A stretch of 5,450 nucleotides of DNA from an uncultured Collinsella sp. Lineage in GTDB: Bacteria > Actinomycetota > Coriobacteriia > Coriobacteriales > Coriobacteriaceae. The position numbers and the translations under genes are program-made. Each line of letters begins with the position of its first letter. Position 1 is the stretch's first letter. The notes beneath the pieces were generated by a model that was not told the DNA's origin, ran no database searches, and saw nothing but the letters and a program-made list of their open reading frames with translations. Below, one piece after another: positions 3,539 to 5,450 of this stretch. Where the stretch lies: assembly GCA_900552345.1 (NCBI GenBank), contig URZN01000109.1, positions 1 to 5,450 on the forward strand, written 5' to 3'.

Positions 3539-5450
3539 GGCAACGACCGCCGAGCGCGCGCTCAACCGCAAGGGCGGCACCATGTCGCGCCTCATCAAGA
3601 CGCTCTTTGGCTTCTACCCCGTGCTTTTGCCCCTCGTCGTCGTCGGCGTGGTGCTCTGCGCCATCATCAACTCCATCGGCGCGACCTTCCTTCAGAGCGC
3701 CCTGCAGATTATTAGCGAATCGTGGCAGTCGGGCGATTGGACGACCGCGCAGCCCAAGATTCTGCAGCTCGTGACCACCCTCGCCTGCATCTACGGCGTC
3801 GGCATCCTGTCCTCGCTCTTCTGGAACCGCGCCATGGCCATCGTCACGCAGGGCTCACTCGAGAAGCTGCGCGAGAAGATGTTCAACCGCATGCAGGACC
3901 TGCCGATTCGCTACTTCGACACGCACCAGCGCGGCGACATCATGAGCCACTACACCAACGACATCGACACGCTGCGCCAGATGATCAGCCAGTCGCTGCC
4001 CAACCTGCTCATGACGACCATCGTCATCGTCACGGTGTTCTTTATCATGCTGTACTACAGCGTGTGGATGTGCCTGGTCATTGTGGCCGGCGTCGTCTTT
4101 ATGACCTTTATGACCAAGCTGCTCGGTTCCAACTCCGCGCGTTTCTTTATTGCACAGCAGACCGAGCTCGGCGTGGTCGAGGGCCATATCGAGGAAGTCA
4201 TGAACGGCCAGAAGGTCGTCAAGGCATTCTGCCACGAGTCTGCCGCCGAGGCCGATTTTGACGAGCGCAACGAAAAGCTCTTCGAGGTCTCGCAGAAGGC
4301 CAACATGTACGCCAACATCCTCATGCCCATCCTGATGAACCTGGGCAACCTGCTCTACGTACTGGTCGCACTGGCAGGCGGCATTTTCCTGGCGCTGGGC
4401 GTGCCCAACCTGAGCATCTCGGGCATGACGCTGTCCATCGCCGTCGTGGTGCCGTTCCTCAACATGACTAAGCAGTTCTGCGGACAGATCGGTCAGATCT
4501 CGCAGCAGATCAACGCCGTGGTCATGGGCCTCGCCGGCGCCGACCGTATCTTTGAGCTCATCGACGAGAAGCCCGAGACCGACGAAGGCTACGTGACGCT
4601 CGTCAACGCGCAGGTGAACCCCGATACTTGGCAGCTCGAGGAGGCCGACCACCACACCGGCATGTGGGCGTGGAAACATCCGCACCGCGCAACCGGCGAG
4701 ATCGAGTATGTGCCGCTGCGCGGCGACCTGGTCATGGACAACGTCGACTTTGGCTACACGCCCGACCACGAGGTGCTGCACGGTGTGTCCGTGTTTGCCA
4801 AGCCGGGCCAGAAGGTCGCGTTTGTCGGCGCCACCGGTGCCGGTAAGACGACCATCACCAACCTCATCAACCGCTTCTACGACATTGCCGACGGCAAGAT
4901 TCGCTACGACGGCATCAACGTCAACAAGATTCGCAAGGCCGATCTGCGCCGCTCGCTGGGCGTCGTGCTGCAGGACGTGAACCTGTTCACCGGCACCGTG
5001 ATGGATAACATCCGCTACGGCAACCTGGACGCTACCGACGAGGAGTGCATCGCGGCGGCCAAGCTCGCCGGCGCAGACGACTTTATCACCCGCCTGCCCG
5101 ACGGCTACGACACGATGCTCACCGGCAACGGCGCACAGCTGTCGCAGGGCCAGCGCCAGCTGATTTCGATCGCACGTGCTGCCGTCGCCGATCCGCCGGC
5201 AATGATTCTGGACGAGGCCACGAGCTCCATCGACACCCGCACCGAGGCCATCGTGCAGGCAGGCATGGATAAGCTCATGGAAGGTCGCACGACGTTTGTC
5301 ATCGCGCACCGCCTGTCCACCGTGCGCAACTCCGACGCGATCATCTGCCTGGACCACGGCCGCATTATCGAGCGCGGCAACCACGACGAGCTGATCGCCA
5401 AGCGCGGGTATTACTACCAGCTCTATACCGGAGCGTTTGAGCTGGAGTAG
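3531..5450 (+). CDS. ABC exporter half-transporter, catalytically competent subunit (permease-ATPase)
   Basis: This 639-residue partner of the preceding protein is complete, with its TAG as the last three bases of the window. A basic N-terminus of about 20 residues precedes six membrane helices (about 28-50, 80-99, 155-177, 178-197, 262-289, 297-313). The ATPase domain has A-loop Tyr409, Walker A GATGAGKTT (433-441, Lys439), Q-loop Gln481, signature LSQGQ (537-541), Walker B MILDEA (Asp561, catalytic Glu562) and switch His593. All catalytic residues are present, but the signature has Gln in place of the first Gly of LSGGQ. That is expected if this signature faces the degenerate ATP site of the partner, while the partner's VSGGQ completes the active site here. 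Between membrane and ATPase domains, residues about 351-396 form an insert with the aromatic/basic motif WAWKHPH (379-385), seen in LmrD/TM288-like relatives as far as I recall. The substrate is unknown. The 8-bp overlap with the upstream gene supports equal expression of the two halves. Confidence 0.94.
   Translation: MSKATTAERALNRKGGTMSRLIKTLFGFYPVLLPLVVVGVVLCAIINSIGATFLQSALQIISESWQSGDWTTAQPKILQLVTTLACIYGVGILSSLFWNRAMAIVTQGSLEKLREKMFNRMQDLPIRYFDTHQRGDIMSHYTNDIDTLRQMISQSLPNLLMTTIVIVTVFFIMLYYSVWMCLVIVAGVVFMTFMTKLLGSNSARFFIAQQTELGVVEGHIEEVMNGQKVVKAFCHESAAEADFDERNEKLFEVSQKANMYANILMPILMNLGNLLYVLVALAGGIFLALGVPNLSISGMTLSIAVVVPFLNMTKQFCGQIGQISQQINAVVMGLAGADRIFELIDEKPETDEGYVTLVNAQVNPDTWQLEEADHHTGMWAWKHPHRATGEIEYVPLRGDLVMDNVDFGYTPDHEVLHGVSVFAKPGQKVAFVGATGAGKTTITNLINRFYDIADGKIRYDGINVNKIRKADLRRSLGVVLQDVNLFTGTVMDNIRYGNLDATDEECIAAAKLAGADDFITRLPDGYDTMLTGNGAQLSQGQRQLISIARAAVADPPAMILDEATSSIDTRTEAIVQAGMDKLMEGRTTFVIAHRLSTVRNSDAIICLDHGRIIERGNHDELIAKRGYYYQLYTGAFELE

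Noticed and set aside
3855..5384. Minus-strand open frame of 509 codons opposite the second ABC gene
   Set aside because: Same reasoning: low-complexity Val/His/Asp-rich product opposite well-conserved ATPase motifs on the plus strand; long antisense frames are common in GC-rich genes.
1228..5450. New defence or toxin-export system
   Set aside because: No precursor peptide, modification enzyme, nuclease or toxin gene accompanies the exporter; the content matches an ordinary MarR-regulated heterodimeric ABC exporter.

Overview
The window reads as a high-GC chromosomal segment with compact, overlapping genes and strong purine-rich Shine-Dalgarno sites. Codon use, the style of the encoded proteins and the palindrome-rich intergenic DNA suggest a gut Actinobacterium of the Coriobacteria, most like Collinsella. 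That assignment is inference from general impression; no marker gene is present to fix it.

Layout. Positions 552 to 1 (minus strand) hold the first 184 codons of a pyridoxal/pyridoxamine kinase that runs off the left edge. Positions 553-1227 are a long divergent intergenic region (675 bp). It carries a weak candidate promoter for the kinase, then four consecutive inverted repeats within about 395 bp (735-886, 892-947, 989-1087 and 1101-1128), then a strong sigma70-type promoter whose -10 region is embedded in a MarR-style palindromic operator. Positions 1228-5450 (plus strand) are a three-gene operon: a MarR-family repressor followed by two ABC exporter half-transporters. Both gene junctions are 8-bp overlaps of the same form (ATGANTAA). 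The last stop codon is the last base of the window.

How it works together. The two ABC proteins have complementary defects in their ATP-site motifs. The first has an Ala-variant Walker A, Asp-Asp in place of Asp-Glu in Walker B, and Gln in place of the switch His, but keeps a good signature motif. The second has intact Walker A, Walker B and His motifs, but an LSQGQ signature. They should therefore pair as a heterodimeric type IV ABC exporter with one consensus and one degenerate ATP site, as in TM287/288, BmrCD and LmrCD. The MarR protein most likely represses its own operon through the operator at 1165-1206, with de-repression by a ligand that may also be a pump substrate. The kinase is probably functionally unrelated.

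The protein-coding part is a recognisable exporter operon rather than a new system. The least explained DNA is the palindrome cluster at 735-1128, which looks like several families of dispersed extragenic palindromic repeat packed between divergent genes.
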